DNA from: Xenoacremonium recifei
Lineage: Eukaryota > Ascomycota > Sordariomycetes > Hypocreales > Nectriaceae
Assembly (NCBI GenBank): GCA_012184525.1
Contig: WOFQ01000149.1
Location: 1 to 23,794, forward strand
Reading direction: 5' to 3'
Length of the DNA: 23,794 bases
Each line of letters opens with the position of its first letter. Position 1 is the stretch's first letter. Both the position numbers and the translations under genes were made by a program. Positions 10,664-20,550 of the stretch are shown one piece after another. The notes under the pieces were generated by a model, which saw only the letters and a program-made list of their open reading frames with translations, made no database searches and had not been told where the DNA came from.

Positions 10664-12137
10664 GTCGTAAATTGGGATGGTCCAGATGATCCCGAGAAGC
10701 CCAAGACTGTTCTGCGTCCAATGAGATGAGTGGCTCAACATCGCTGTCCTAACGTAGGTCTCAAACCGCAGTATGATCGACATAATGATCGAGTTCCACA
10801 GCACATCAACGTGGGCGGCATCCTTTGCTATTTCCATCTAGGTCCTTGACTTTGTCTTTGGTCCCACGGTACTGGGCCCCATGAGTGGGATCTACAGCTG
10901 AGCACCCCTTATAATATGGGCGACTTTCTATTCCTGTCTTCACCGTTGGCGGAACCTTCCGCACGCGTATGGGTATGTTGATAGCCTTCCAGTTGTTGAT
11001 GGGGGTAGTGGCACTGTTCCTGATACAGTTGGGAATGGTACGATCGCCGATACCATCACTCTTGAACATCGAGGCAGAGCCATGGCTTTATGGGCTTTGT
11101 GTTTTCTACTACTAGGACCGAGCGACGACCCTGATGCGGGAGGTTATTTGACCTAAGGAGCGGGAAGGCCTTCAGTATCTGAGCACCAGGCTATCCTAGT
11201 AAGTGCCCCCTTTCCCCCTATCCTAATGTAATGTTTCTCTCTGATAGTAATCATCATTTGTGCCGGAGTGTTTATTCCTGTGCATTCTTTGGGATGAAGG
11301 AACGTTCGCGTCAGTGCTATTGCAGAGGAAGCCCGGTACGCCGAAAAAAGCAGGCTAGGGCTGTCGAGTCGAAGTCACAGCTTGATAGCGATAAGTTTAT
11401 GGAGAAACTTCGGGGCGGCATTGTCCGACGAGTAAAATTACTCCCCTTGATACGCATCGTCCATGTCCTGGTGTTACTTACGTTGCATTGGAATATGGAA
11501 TCATATACCTACTCTTCACGATTTTTCCCATCCTCTATGAGGATCAGTGCAGATTTAGCACAGACACAAGTGGACTTGCTTACATCCCTTTCAACTTGGA
11601 GACCATGATCAGCGTAACCGCATGCGGCCATATTTCTGATTACTTGGTTAAGAGGAACCGGTCTTTGCAACAAAAGCACAAGCCCGATGTCCGATTGGTT
11701 CCTGCCTTTACCCTTCCTTTTGGCTTAGCAGGTTGGTTTATCCATTTATAGCTAGACAACGGATAACGGACAAGTAGGCTCATTGGGCAAACTCGATGGT
11801 CGGAACCGCTCTCTTCAGAGTCGCCCTCATGGAGGTCATTGTAGGCAGAAAATTTGCCATCACAGTGGTTTTTAACGCTGACTCTGGCCATATATCCCTG
11901 TAGAACTACGTGTTGAGCGTGTTCCCCCATGTTGCAGCCTCAGTTACAGCTGATTCAACTGTGCTGACGTCGTTCGCCGACGCGTTACCTTGGTGCGGCC
12001 TGGATATGTACAAATCGCTGGGGTTGGGCTGGGGTAACAGCTTTTTGGGGTTTCTCTCGCTTGGATTGGTTCCAATTCTTCTAGGTCTCGACGTATTTCG
12101 GGAGCGGATCCGAAAGACATCCACACAGAAGTTGTAA
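10664..12137 (+). pseudogene. Decayed DHA1-type MFS multidrug transporter
   Basis: Fragments in several plus frames follow the order of a fungal DHA1 drug:H+ antiporter. They are VNWDGPDDPEKPK (10667 on); IEFHSTSTWAASFAISI then VLDFVFGPTVLGPMSGIYS; GNGTIADTITLEHRGRAMAL (about 11032-11090); a segment near 11490-11600 with FPILYED and GLAY; and the family C-terminus GLDMYKSLGLGWGNSFLGFL (about 11998-12060). In-frame stops occur at 10839-10841 (where Tyr is expected) and 10899-10901 (where Arg is expected), with several frame changes. An intron-like segment with GTAAGT and a final TAG survives at 11199-11247, so this decayed from a spliced gene and not a processed copy. It is not expected to make a functional pump. 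Confidence 0.75.
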
Positions 12138-12277
12138 ATTAACAAGTGGACGAGACCTGTGCCAAACAGTCGATGCCGATGATTCATATCATTAAGCAAT
12201 CAGGCACATTGGTCCTCAAAAAGTGCAAATGGTTCTTATTCTGGTTACGGTACTTCGCCCCTTTCCAAACCCCGGGC
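12138..12277. terminator. Convergent 3' flanks
   Basis: This 140-bp gap separates the 3' end of the decayed transporter (plus) from the 3' end of the NmrA-like gene (minus). It must contain the polyadenylation region of the latter. No distinct signal could be singled out, so the call rests on position alone. Confidence 0.25.
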
Positions 12278-13207
12278 TCACTTGAAGAGCTCTGAATTTG
12301 CCTCAACCCACTCCCGGAACCCAGTGGCAGGCTTCCCTGTATACTTCTTCACATTTTCCACGCCCTGCTTGTAATGCGCCAACCACGAACCATCTTCCAA
12401 CTCGGGGTTTGTGTCCCCCAAAGACCTAATCATATACTCCGCCATTGGCTTAGGAGCACCCTTAGCAAGGTACTGCGCCAGCGCCTCCTCCGCGACAATG
12501 CCCGAAACATTGACTTCCTTCCCCAACACCTCACCCACAATCTCTAATCCCTGCTTCTGCGACAGAATTTGCGGGCCATACAAAAAGACTTTGCGCTGCC
12601 CATCCCTCGGCGGCCCCTCCGCCAAAATCGTCCCGATCACCCCTCCTATATCCACGGGCGTAATGCAATCAATTTTGAATCCGGGCCCATACATCTTCAC
12701 CTCTCCGGCGCGAATCCCCTCCTTTTGCCGCAACAAATTCGTAGCAAATCCCCCAGGACGCACAGCCACATACCCATCCGGCCCATAAACCTCATCCAGC
12801 GTAACCTCGACCCGCGCATGCGTGTACGGGATGGACTCGCTCGGCTGCACGTCCGCCGGTTGAGTATGCCCGATTGTAAAGCTGCTTAGCAGCACGACGA
12901 ACTCGACGCCGGCGGCCTTAAGCGCCTCGGCGGTACCCTTCATATAGTCAGGCGTCCCTAAAGCGACGTAAATAAAGGCGCGTGTGGCGCCCGCGGTCTT
13001 GACGGCTGCGGCGACGGTATCGGGCTTGCTAAGGTCGGCTTGGACGCGCGAGTAGTTGCCGGCTTTCTCGGCCGCGGGGGTCAGGGCTGGGATGGCTTTG
13101 GAGGGATCGCGCATGGCGAGCCAGACTTTGGCCCCATTTTGGTGGGCCTTTTGGGCAGCGACGGAGGCAATGTTGCCTGTTGGGCCGAAGACGATTACAG
13201 TGGCCAT
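12278..13207 (-). CDS. NmrA-like NAD(P)-binding protein (atypical short-chain dehydrogenase fold)
   Basis: Intact intronless frame of 309 residues, the normal length for NmrA/isoflavone-reductase-like proteins (PF05368). Seen: an N-terminal beta strand and the nucleotide-binding loop VIVFGPTGNIAS, giving GxxGxxA at G8, G11 and A14. Then come an R at the end of beta-2 (LAMRDPSK), a VQADLSKPDT segment as in the family's D-L acidic strand, and FVVLLSSFTIG at the position of the dehydrogenase catalytic strand. PYTHARVEVTLDEV stands where true dehydrogenases carry YxxxK. The Tyr-x3-Lys pair is not intact, so it may sense NAD(P) or reduce an unusual substrate; neither can be decided. ATG 13207 is in good context (GCC after ATG) with a TATAATTA-like stretch about 25-30 bp upstream. 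A cytosolic location is likely, as there is no signal peptide. The neighbours give no pathway. Confidence 0.85.
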   Translation of the reverse strand: MATVIVFGPTGNIASVAAQKAHQNGAKVWLAMRDPSKAIPALTPAAEKAGNYSRVQADLSKPDTVAAAVKTAGATRAFIYVALGTPDYMKGTAEALKAAGVEFVVLLSSFTIGHTQPADVQPSESIPYTHARVEVTLDEVYGPDGYVAVRPGGFATNLLRQKEGIRAGEVKMYGPGFKIDCITPVDIGGVIGTILAEGPPRDGQRKVFLYGPQILSQKQGLEIVGEVLGKEVNVSGIVAEEALAQYLAKGAPKPMAEYMIRSLGDTNPELEDGSWLAHYKQGVENVKKYTGKPATGFREWVEANSELFK

Positions 13208-13350
13208 TTTGGAGGAATTGGCGGGTGTATGGCGGTTAATTATAGGGTCGATGAATATTTAGTTCCGGTGCTTACTAGTTAGAGAATATTCACATACTCA
13301 AGAGTAACCTTGCACAGACTTCTTTATTTATGTTCAAGTCGGCGACCTAA

Positions 13351-13368
13351 TTAAGTCCGCGGAGGAAG
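13351..13368 (-). repeat. Upstream repeat copy 1 (TTAAGTCCGCGGAGGAAG)
   Basis: First copy of an 18-bp sequence found twice upstream of the NmrA-like gene, 144 bp before its start codon. Its core CCGCGG is a palindrome containing CGG half-sites in both orientations, the type of triplet bound by Zn2Cys6 factors. A regulatory role is inferred from position and repetition alone. Confidence 0.35.
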
Positions 13369-13442
13369 CAAGACAATCTACTTACCCAAGAGGAGCCTCG
13401 TACGATCTTACGTCTTGGTCTATACTTAAGTAAGCCAACTAG

Positions 13443-13460
13443 TTAAGTCCGCGGGGGAAG
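13443..13460 (-). repeat. Upstream repeat copy 2 (TTAAGTCCGCGGGGGAAG)
   Basis: Second copy, matching the first at 17 of 18 positions, in the same orientation and 92 bp further out. The surrounding bases are not similar beyond a few positions, so this looks like a repeated site and not a long duplication. Confidence 0.35.
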
Positions 13461-16400
13461 AGCTTGTCCATATAACTAAGAACACGCCTCGTTCAAATGC
13501 TGGTTGCGCAGATCTACTACAGGCTGCTTAGGATGCTTAGTATGGACTTCTAGCGGTACTGATGTACTGCTGTACTGTAACTTAGCTCTCTCCATTACCA
13601 CGCCCCTGCATAGTTCGCATGGTAGTCTCAACTGAGTGTCAAATCATCGAATCCAAAATGTTCCCTGTGTTACAGCGCAGAGTGCTCCAATCATGAGAGC
13701 ATTGACAGGAGGCAGCGAAGGATTAACTCCCGTACCAAAATACCCGTCATTCAGCCTTATGTACAGGATCCTGGCATCCGGGTCCCAGTCACCGGCAGAC
13801 GAAATGTCACCTATGAGATAGTGCTTGTTGGTATTTCCATAGCTCGTAGAAGCTGACGGTTTCACCAGTCTCATGTATTCTGGATCGACATACATTAGCT
13901 ATCTCTTTAGAGGCAGACATAATGGGCGTTGCAAGTTTGCCTATGGACAAACGTGCGTCTAATACGATACGCCTCTATCGATATGAAGATGCATCCTATC
14001 ATCCCATAATTGAATGCTCTAGTTCCCCAGCCAACAGCCACGAGACTATACCACTCACCTTATACACCCTCACCACGACCAAGACTATATCCATAGGTGT
14101 AGATATACCGCATAGAAACATTTTTGTACGTATAGTGGGGACCTCAATGATCCTCTCGATAATTCGAGGTTTCATCCCGCCTTTGTTATGTAACTGAGTA
14201 ATATTCTCATCACTTCCAGGTCTCGCCACTGACGCATAGATGTAGGCAATCTTTTGATACCAATCACCTACCTCCAGCAAGAATGACAACCAATGAAACA
14301 CATGACAACGCTTGAAAGATCTTTAACGTGCCTGGGGCGCGCTACTGTTTGCGTTGATAAATACCAATGATCCAGGTGCCAAGGGCGCTATCTTAAGTTG
14401 AGAGCGGTTGGAGAGACTCTTCTCTAACTTAGTCGTTCTTTGGTTAACACCCTTGTACTCTCAACTTTTTTGAGATTCTGCTGAGCCAACACAAGCTTAC
14501 CTCAACAGCGAAGAGTGCACGGGGGATAATAGTAGCTAGGGCTAGGAGGCAGGCCTTAAAATTATTATTCGGAATATAGGGAGTAGCTATAAAATGACAG
14601 CAAGCTGCCGCTAAGTGCAGGGGGTTTTACAGATTGGAATCTCTCGATAGGGTATTAGGGCCGGTTTATGCTCTGTGTTCTGTGACAGACTCGCTCCCGA
14701 GCTGGTTGATGATAAATCTTATGTGTCACGTTGAGTTTTCTGAGCAGATTTAGTCGGACAAGCAATGGCAATAGTGATAATCCCCGATATCCCTTTGTCA
14801 ATTTCTCGTAGCCAAGATAAGATAAAGGCAAGGGGGGCGCGGGGTAGAAAGGCGGAAACAGGAAGAGAGTGCCACAGCTTGTTTGCGAATAACAGGTAGT
14901 CAACACGGAGGAGGGTCTGCACAAGAGCAAGGTCAAGCATTACTTGTAAGCTGAGGACTATGACCGAGCAAGAACCGTGGACGATATTGGATCAGACGGT
15001 AGTCCTAAAAAGCCTGTCAAAGTATGCGAAATTTCATCAATTCGCTTCCAAGACTATGTAGGACCACCACTCGTGCCCTTGTCTCCGACGTCTAGACCGG
15101 AAATTACTCCACACCACCCCTAGCAGATAAGCAGACAAGTAGTGTCACTGGGAAGTATTTGTGATGGAGTGTCTTCGAGTAACTACAGTAGAGGGATATC
15201 AACGAGCTCAAGTGCGTGCTATGGCATCTGATCTTCCAGAGTGACGCTGATAATGAATACTCGAATTGGGTGTTATTGACCGGAACATGTTCAAAAATCT
15301 CACGTTTGAGTCCACCGACTTCCTGCGCTTTCCGTAGAGAGGGTAACAGTATGGGCGGAGAGGGTTCCTGGCAGACATGAGCAAGACTCCGCCGGAAACC
15401 GGCTTCGTAAGTGGGTGTACTCTTCTAGGAGATGGTAAATTGAGCCGTTCACACTCGTGGAGGATTGCTTAGATCGGAGGTTTAGCTCACCAACAAGCCT
15501 TGATTCGGTAGATTTTACTCTTATGGCAATCATTAGGCCGGGACATAAGGGTTTTCCGATGTTGCAGACAATCCGTCGAATGCTAGGGTAACAGCTAAGC
15601 AGTAAAGGCTAACAATGAATCGACGCTATCGTCGCCCTTCGCTATAGTTAAACTTTTTAGAGGACGAAGAAGTTCGAATTATTGCTATACGGTTGAGTTA
15701 AACTCGGGAGTTATATGTTATGTCATTTAGATTATAGATATCAAGTACTTTGCCACATATGGCCGCTCAGAGCAGCTGCAGGCTAATCAATAGAATCAAT
15801 AATTTTTGCGTGGGCAGTATCTGCACTGGGTGGAAAAAGAGCAATTCCGCTTGACCGCGTCACCTGTGTCTGGTGTATGAATGATAAAAGAAACGACCCA
15901 GACGCAGTGCCAGGTGTCGCTGTTCCAAAAACCCTGAAAGACCCAGTAAAATATTGCTCTTCGATCAGAAGCGCGTCCAGCCCATACCCAAGACACCGGC
16001 TGGAGAAGTTAGCCAATATGATAGAAACGGTAATAGTCGTCTCATTGAGGTTCAAGGAGGTAGTGGCTAATCTAAAACAGCCAGTTTGTTTCACATGTGC
16101 AAGAGGATAATCAGCCAGCAGATGAAGGGCAGAAGGATGGCGACATTGGGGACTGTGAGTGGAGGCTAATCGAGCGATGGATTTAACTCGGCCATTTGCT
16201 GTTGGATAACTACCTGTTTTAAAACAATATCAAATTGAATATGTGTAACCCTAAACTTTTTGACGCAAAGTGACGATTCCAGGCCCGAGAGATGTCATCG
16301 CCAAACTCATGTTGCGGAGTTTCTTATAAATATATCAATGCTATCTGATATCGAAGCTCATCTCAACCATACATCTATTGCCTGCCCCTATCATCCCCCA

Positions 16401-17497
16401 AAGAAAAGCATGAATTGCAGTAAGTATACCCTCCTCGACTTCTTTGCATATCTTCTTTCGTATATTTATCACCTCATGCGACGCCGTCAAACTACGCTGT
16501 TCTCTGCGCTATAATTTGCTATAAATCCGGCACTCTTGCAGTGAAAATAAAGTTACTAAGAAATACTTGAAAGAGTTCCTAGCGGCTCTGATATTACTCA
16601 ACTGCGCTGAGAAGCCATGACTGCATTTACCAAGTTCGCAGCAATTGCTTGGCCTTATTTTAGACAGCAAGGTGGGCTGTTGGTAGGTTCTGATACACTA
16701 GGAACCTGCGACACCTGCGACAATATATCAGTGTCAGGGAAGACGATTGTATTGGTGTGAAAGACATATATGAGATACAAGTGATACTATATAATCTTTA
16801 TTAACCAAGTCCAAGAGGTTAACCCTCGCCTCTTCACTCTGAAACTCTTAATGTCTCTTCTAATTATTTTTTTAACCATATCGTTGCTTAAACGTGATCT
16901 TAACCTAGATCTATTTCTTTTACGCATAAGTACCAAGTAGTGTCTGTATGAAGCTCTCAGGAAGAAAGGTGGTGCAGTTATTCAGAAGACAATTGTGGCA
17001 GTGATTGCTATGCTTTTACAGTTAAGTCCGGATAAGAATCCAGAATATGAATGCAAGGGCTCCCCGCCATCATCACTTATCCTCCTAATCTCTATCTTAA
17101 TACTTCTGTGGTGAAGAGGAGCAGATTTCTTATTAGGGTTTGTGGAATCTTTGTCATGGCCCCGGAAAACACAACACTTCTGAGCCACAGAACTCGAATT
17201 CGGTTTTCTAGTTTACGGGCCCTACAAGGCGTATCCTCCTGGGCGTAATAATTTTATCATCATCAGTAAGTTACCCCGCTGTTGCATAATCTGGGGGACT
17301 GAGCACTATTTCATGTGTATAAAATTGAGCCTCGTATTTTCTAAGTAAAATGAGAGTGCACTTCTCCTTTCAAGAGGGCACTGAGCGTTGCCAGAGGCAC
17401 TAGTCCTCGCCGTGCCTCTAGGCGTCGACGAGCCTCGGTGGTCTCATTCGAGCTCGTTACGAATAATTGACTAATGTGAACGGAGGTCACAGGTGCT

Positions 17498-17505
17498 TCA
17501 CGTGA
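17498..17505. promoter_or_regulatory. E-box palindrome TCACGTGA upstream of the RNase H gene
   Basis: A perfect 8-bp palindrome with a CACGTG core sits 136 bp before the start codon at 17641. In fungi this is the classic binding site of bHLH factors (Cbf1- and SREBP-like classes). It lies in a GC-rich stretch (17380-17560) with further GGTCAC half-motifs on both sides (17486-17491 and 17508-17513). Function is inferred only from sequence and position. Confidence 0.4.
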
Positions 17506-17640
17506 CGGGTCACGCAACACCCGCTGCGGGGTTTGGCTGACAGCCCGGGAAGCGCTCCGCAATTTTATTCATTTCGTCCCCCACAGAGAGAGCACATGTT
17601 CGGAACAGCAAAGACCAGATCATAAAGAATCACTGTCAAC

Positions 17641-18783
17641 ATGGCCCCGAATCATTCCGGACCCCGTCCAGGTGAGTCGCATGACGACCATGACAGCGAC
17701 GAGAGCGAAGGACCCATTGAATTACCTGATGGCACCTACGGCTGCCGGCCCCACGGTCTCAGCAGATGCTACGAGTGTGGAGTCTCCTATACTTCTTTGC
17801 GCAGCATGCTGGGGCAACCAGAGGACTCCGATTGTTCTGACGATAGTGATGGCCCTGTCGAGCTACCGAGTGGCCGCTTGGTCTGCCGCCCCCATCGCCT
17901 CGAGGTTTGCGGATACTGCTGCGTTGACTTCAGCTTTATGGACGAGGTCCTGGAGGACTCAGAGGACTCAGAGGACTCAGAGGACCAGGTTCAGCGAGAG
18001 ATCGAGGAGCATTACCAGCAACTGAGCGAGGAGAGCCGGGATGGCCCTAATGGCGTCTTCGGCCGTATCCTAGATGATCCCTCCGAAGCTGCCCTGGGAA
18101 ATTACTCCGGCGATGCCATCACACGCGGCACCGGACAAGTCTTTCCCACCAGGTTCGCCCTGCCATCGGCAGCATCCATCCCAGGTGAATTGTTCCCAGC
18201 AGGCATCGGTCGGCAAAGTACTCCCAATGTTGCTCGGTTCATCCGCCGCGACGATGCGACGCAGGTCCTAATCTATGCCGATGGCGCCTGTCTCAACAAT
18301 GGACAGGCCAACCCCAGGGCAGGATGGGCATTCTACTTCAGACCCGAGACTGGCCAACCATCTGGGATTGTATCCGACCGCCTTGAGAGGAAAGGTCCTT
18401 TCGGAGAGGCGTCTACCCAGACCAGCAACCGCGCTGAGCTACGAGCTATCATCGCTGCGCTGCGCTTCCGCCATTGGACAGGCGAGGGCTTCACGACGAT
18501 GGTGTTCGCTACTGACTCGGAATATGTGGCCGAAGGGGCGACGGGGTGGATTCGCGGCTGGGTGCGCAATGCATGGAAGACCCGAACTGGCGCTGATGTC
18601 AAGAACAAGGACTTATGGGAGGCGCTTCTTGGAGAAGTTGAGCGATGGGACTCTCATGGATTAAAGATCCAGTTCTGGAGGATTCCCCGGACACTAAATA
18701 CGGTGGCAGATCGCGCCGCGAAGCAAGCTGCAGAGGAGGAGGACATAGAGAGCTTCCGCGACATCAAGGGGGTTCTCGTTTAG
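17641..18783 (+). CDS. RNase HI-domain protein with two tandem N-terminal Cys/His modules
   Basis: Intact intronless frame of 380 residues. The C-terminal domain (about 207-370) is a type-1 RNase H. It has IYADGAC (D214), NRAELRA (E266), ATDSEYV (D292) and TVADRAAK (D357), the complete DEDD set that holds the catalytic metals. This predicts cleavage of RNA in RNA:DNA hybrids. The N-terminal 115 residues hold two copies of a roughly 45-residue module, each starting GP-(I/V)-ELP and containing C-x2-H-x4-C-x2-C (C35, H38, C43, C46; C82, H85, C90, C93). This spacing suggests zinc binding, though no named domain was assigned. An acidic Glu-Asp-Ser linker (105-115) follows. The start is the first ATG (ACATGG context) after a GC-rich promoter. 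No reverse transcriptase or integrase is adjacent, so it is a host-type gene and not part of a retroelement. A nuclear location is possible but unproven. Confidence 0.85.
   Translation: MAPNHSGPRPGESHDDHDSDESEGPIELPDGTYGCRPHGLSRCYECGVSYTSLRSMLGQPEDSDCSDDSDGPVELPSGRLVCRPHRLEVCGYCCVDFSFMDEVLEDSEDSEDSEDQVQREIEEHYQQLSEESRDGPNGVFGRILDDPSEAALGNYSGDAITRGTGQVFPTRFALPSAASIPGELFPAGIGRQSTPNVARFIRRDDATQVLIYADGACLNNGQANPRAGWAFYFRPETGQPSGIVSDRLERKGPFGEASTQTSNRAELRAIIAALRFRHWTGEGFTTMVFATDSEYVAEGATGWIRGWVRNAWKTRTGADVKNKDLWEALLGEVERWDSHGLKIQFWRIPRTLNTVADRAAKQAAEEEDIESFRDIKGVLV
17953..17985 (+). repeat. In-frame 9-nt tandem repeat coding Glu-Asp-Ser
   Basis: The unit GAGGACTCA occurs three times without change (17953, 17962, 17971), followed by a partial GAGGAC. 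It encodes the acidic linker EDSEDSEDSED of the RNase H protein. Because the unit is a multiple of three, copy number can change without breaking the frame, so length variants between strains are likely. Confidence 0.85.
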
Positions 18784-20213
18784 TATCAGCTGGCCTTCCT
18801 AGGGTTAGGGTTAACAGGCTTTACAGATACGGAATGAAGGGCGTGTTAGAGGAGGGTGTGTTGCAGCAGAAATATTGCCTGGGAGTAGAAAGCGAGCGCC
18901 AATGCTCACTAAGGGGATATTGGAGAATTCTGGAAGTATGTGGACGAGTACTTGTCTTCATTATAATTTGCACCGAGATTGTCGACAGGTGGCTCTTACC
19001 ATATCGTACACAGAGAGGATGACGAGCCCATAATCGTGTAGATCCTGGTGGAACGACTGTTCACAGGGATTTTTAAACTTGCCATTCCCAAAATGATAAA
19101 TTGCCTCGGAGTTGAGAGACCCGACCTACAGTTTTTGCAAGTGTTCCAAATTATTCTCTTCCTAGAACGCAATACAAAGAATATATCGAGGAGTCCCTGA
19201 TTGCAGGTTATCTCAGTCACATTCGATCTACGTTACGTCGCCTGGGGCCGCTGGATTGGGTAGAAGTATCGCCCGGCACATAAGGGTTCACACCAGTGAG
19301 AGAAGCGAATGTGCTTCGAGGTCAACTTCGCCGTGCGCTCCGGACTGGCAAGCTTCCTTGCCTAACAATCCCTGTTTCGCAGTGAAAAGCAAGTGTGGCA
19401 CGTGCGAAGCGACTTGAATAATCATGCACATGGGTTGACGGGGTTGATTGGGGTCTGGGACTGTGAATAAAATCGGCAAGATTACAGAATTACACCAAGG
19501 ACCCCGAGAGCAGAAACGCTTATTGTTCAAATATTGACAAAATTAAACAGCCGTTTTCAAAACATTTATGGTGTGTTGTCAACCGAGAGCTCTCCTCTTC
19601 GTGCTCAACTCTGAGTTGCAATTTCACGTTTGCGCGCTTGCTACCTCTTCAACCAAGGCGCTCCTCTTGCAAGGCAAAACTATGAGTTCATAGATTGCCA
19701 GTAGTCTCAATATAGTCACTTGCCTTCAATAGGCTTTTTGACAAGCAGGCCTGCCATAAACAAAACTCAAACTATATGGTGCTTAAAACTTCTATCCTCT
19801 CAAAGCTTCTATCCTCCTGAAATTTGGCGTCTAAAATGAGTGCGGGATCCTGTGAGGATGAGGGCACCAAATTTAAAGGGAGTTCTTAGACCGCATAGAG
19901 AAGATCAATTTATCCATACACAGAGCCAGAAAAGACATACACCAAAATTGACCTAATCGACCAAATACCCGCAATTCTCCTATTTCCAACTGACTCTAAC
20001 CCCTAGTGTCGCGCAGCCATCCAACTTTCCCCGTAGATCATGTTATCTAGGGTAACTCCCGAACCCGTCCAAGGCAACCCCTTCAATGAAAGAAGCCAGA
20101 ATTATCAGATTGAATGAATGGCAGGAGGTAATTAATTTTCTCTTTCATTCAAAGTTGGCCCCGGATTAGAATTCCAACCCAAGCTCGGAAGGCTGCGCAG
20201 TTGGACTGAAAAT
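18784..20213. other. Spacer between RNase H and small secreted protein genes
   Basis: Two convergent genes end here; no third gene is recognised. A TTAGGG doublet sits just past the RNase H stop (18799-18816) and a short tandem (CTTCTATCCT at 19789 and 19806) is present. The frame at 19288-19530 (minus) has no motif. Positions 20168-20215 resemble the D and anticodon arms of a tRNA but lack a T arm, so no RNA gene is called. Confidence 0.5.
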
Positions 20214-20477
20214 CTAAAAACCGCAGTCGCTGGTGCAACCACCAACGCTTCTGCAATCCGAGTCTTGGTAACAAGTCACGGTCTCAGATGTCCAACACCA
20301 CGCATCAGAGATGGTGTAACATAAAGCCCAACAAGAGTGAGGCCATAGAACTGTACCGCATCCATACTCGCGGCGGTTGCGACGCTCTAAAGTACTTGTG
20401 GTATTGGCAACTGGGTCTGTTGGGGATGACAAAACCCCCACCACAGAAAGATACCAAGTAGCCATACTGATTTTCAT
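20214..20477 (-). CDS. Small secreted cysteine-rich protein (8 Cys, dibasic propeptide sites)
   Basis: An 87-residue frame with the layout of a fungal small secreted protein; no named family was recognised. Residues 1-18 (MKISMATWYLSVVGVLSS) look like a signal peptide. Residues 19-36 resemble a short propeptide ending in two dibasic sites (LERRNRR), as cut by Kex2-type proteases. The mature part of about 51 residues has eight cysteines at 40, 49, 53, 61, 69, 75, 81 and 85 and four Trp, enough for four disulfides. The spacing (C-x8-C-x3-C-x7-C-x7-C-x5-C-x5-C-x3-C) is not the Cys-stabilised alpha-beta defensin pattern, because the closing CxC is absent. The start has A at -3 (ATCAAAATGA), a CT-rich leader and a TATA box about 75 bp upstream, which argues that it is a real gene. 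A role as an effector, antimicrobial or cell-surface protein is possible but not shown. Confidence 0.65.
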   Translation of the reverse strand: MKISMATWYLSVVGVLSSPTDPVANTTSTLERRNRREYGCGTVLWPHSCWALCYTISDAWCWTSETVTCYQDSDCRSVGGCTSDCGF

Positions 20478-20550
20478 TTTGATGTGGTATTTGGCCTTGG
20501 GATTGAGGAAATTGGAAAAGGTGAGATAAACAGAGAAGTGCTTGTACTTG

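Larger units (their letters stand above)
13208..17640. other. Gene-poor spacer (about 4.4 kb)
   Basis: Apart from the two 18-bp repeats and the promoter elements next to 17641, no gene is recognised. Frames at 13644-13895, 13999-14301, 14655-14940 and 15783-16110 are open for 60-100 codons but carry no family motif, and opposing strands are open equally. A short gtactg microrepeat lies near 13555-13578. Positions 16740-16950 are strongly AT-rich. No tRNA, rRNA or terminal inverted repeats were noticed. Confidence 0.5.

Noticed and set aside
12411..12889. Long plus-strand frames opposite the NmrA-like gene
   Set aside because: They are antisense shadows of a GC-rich coding region; the minus frame has a full family match.
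13644..14301. Two minus-strand frames of 83 and 100 codons (one containing HYLIGDISSAGDWDPDAR)
   Set aside because: Some protein-like character, but no family was recognised, no splice junction joining them convincingly was found, and the opposite strand is open too.
15783..16110. Overlapping frames on both strands (103 and 77 codons)
   Set aside because: No motif, no start context or promoter; probably chance in a region poor in stops.
17672..18664. Alternative frames of 117, 65 and 129 codons overlapping the RNase H gene
   Set aside because: Out-of-frame shadows; only the 380-codon frame carries motifs and conserved residues.
18799..18816. TTAGGG doublet followed by TTAACA just after the RNase H stop, resembling fungal telomere repeat units
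   Set aside because: Only two hexamers, inside gene-bearing sequence; single copies of CCCTAA also occur at about 6181, 6269 and 16245. Too short for a telomere or a healed end.
20168..20215. tRNA-Phe-like D arm and anticodon arm (TTGGA-CTGAAAA-TCTAA, anticodon GAA)
   Set aside because: No T arm or B-box follows, the acceptor ends do not pair, and the region runs directly into the 3' end of the small secreted protein gene.
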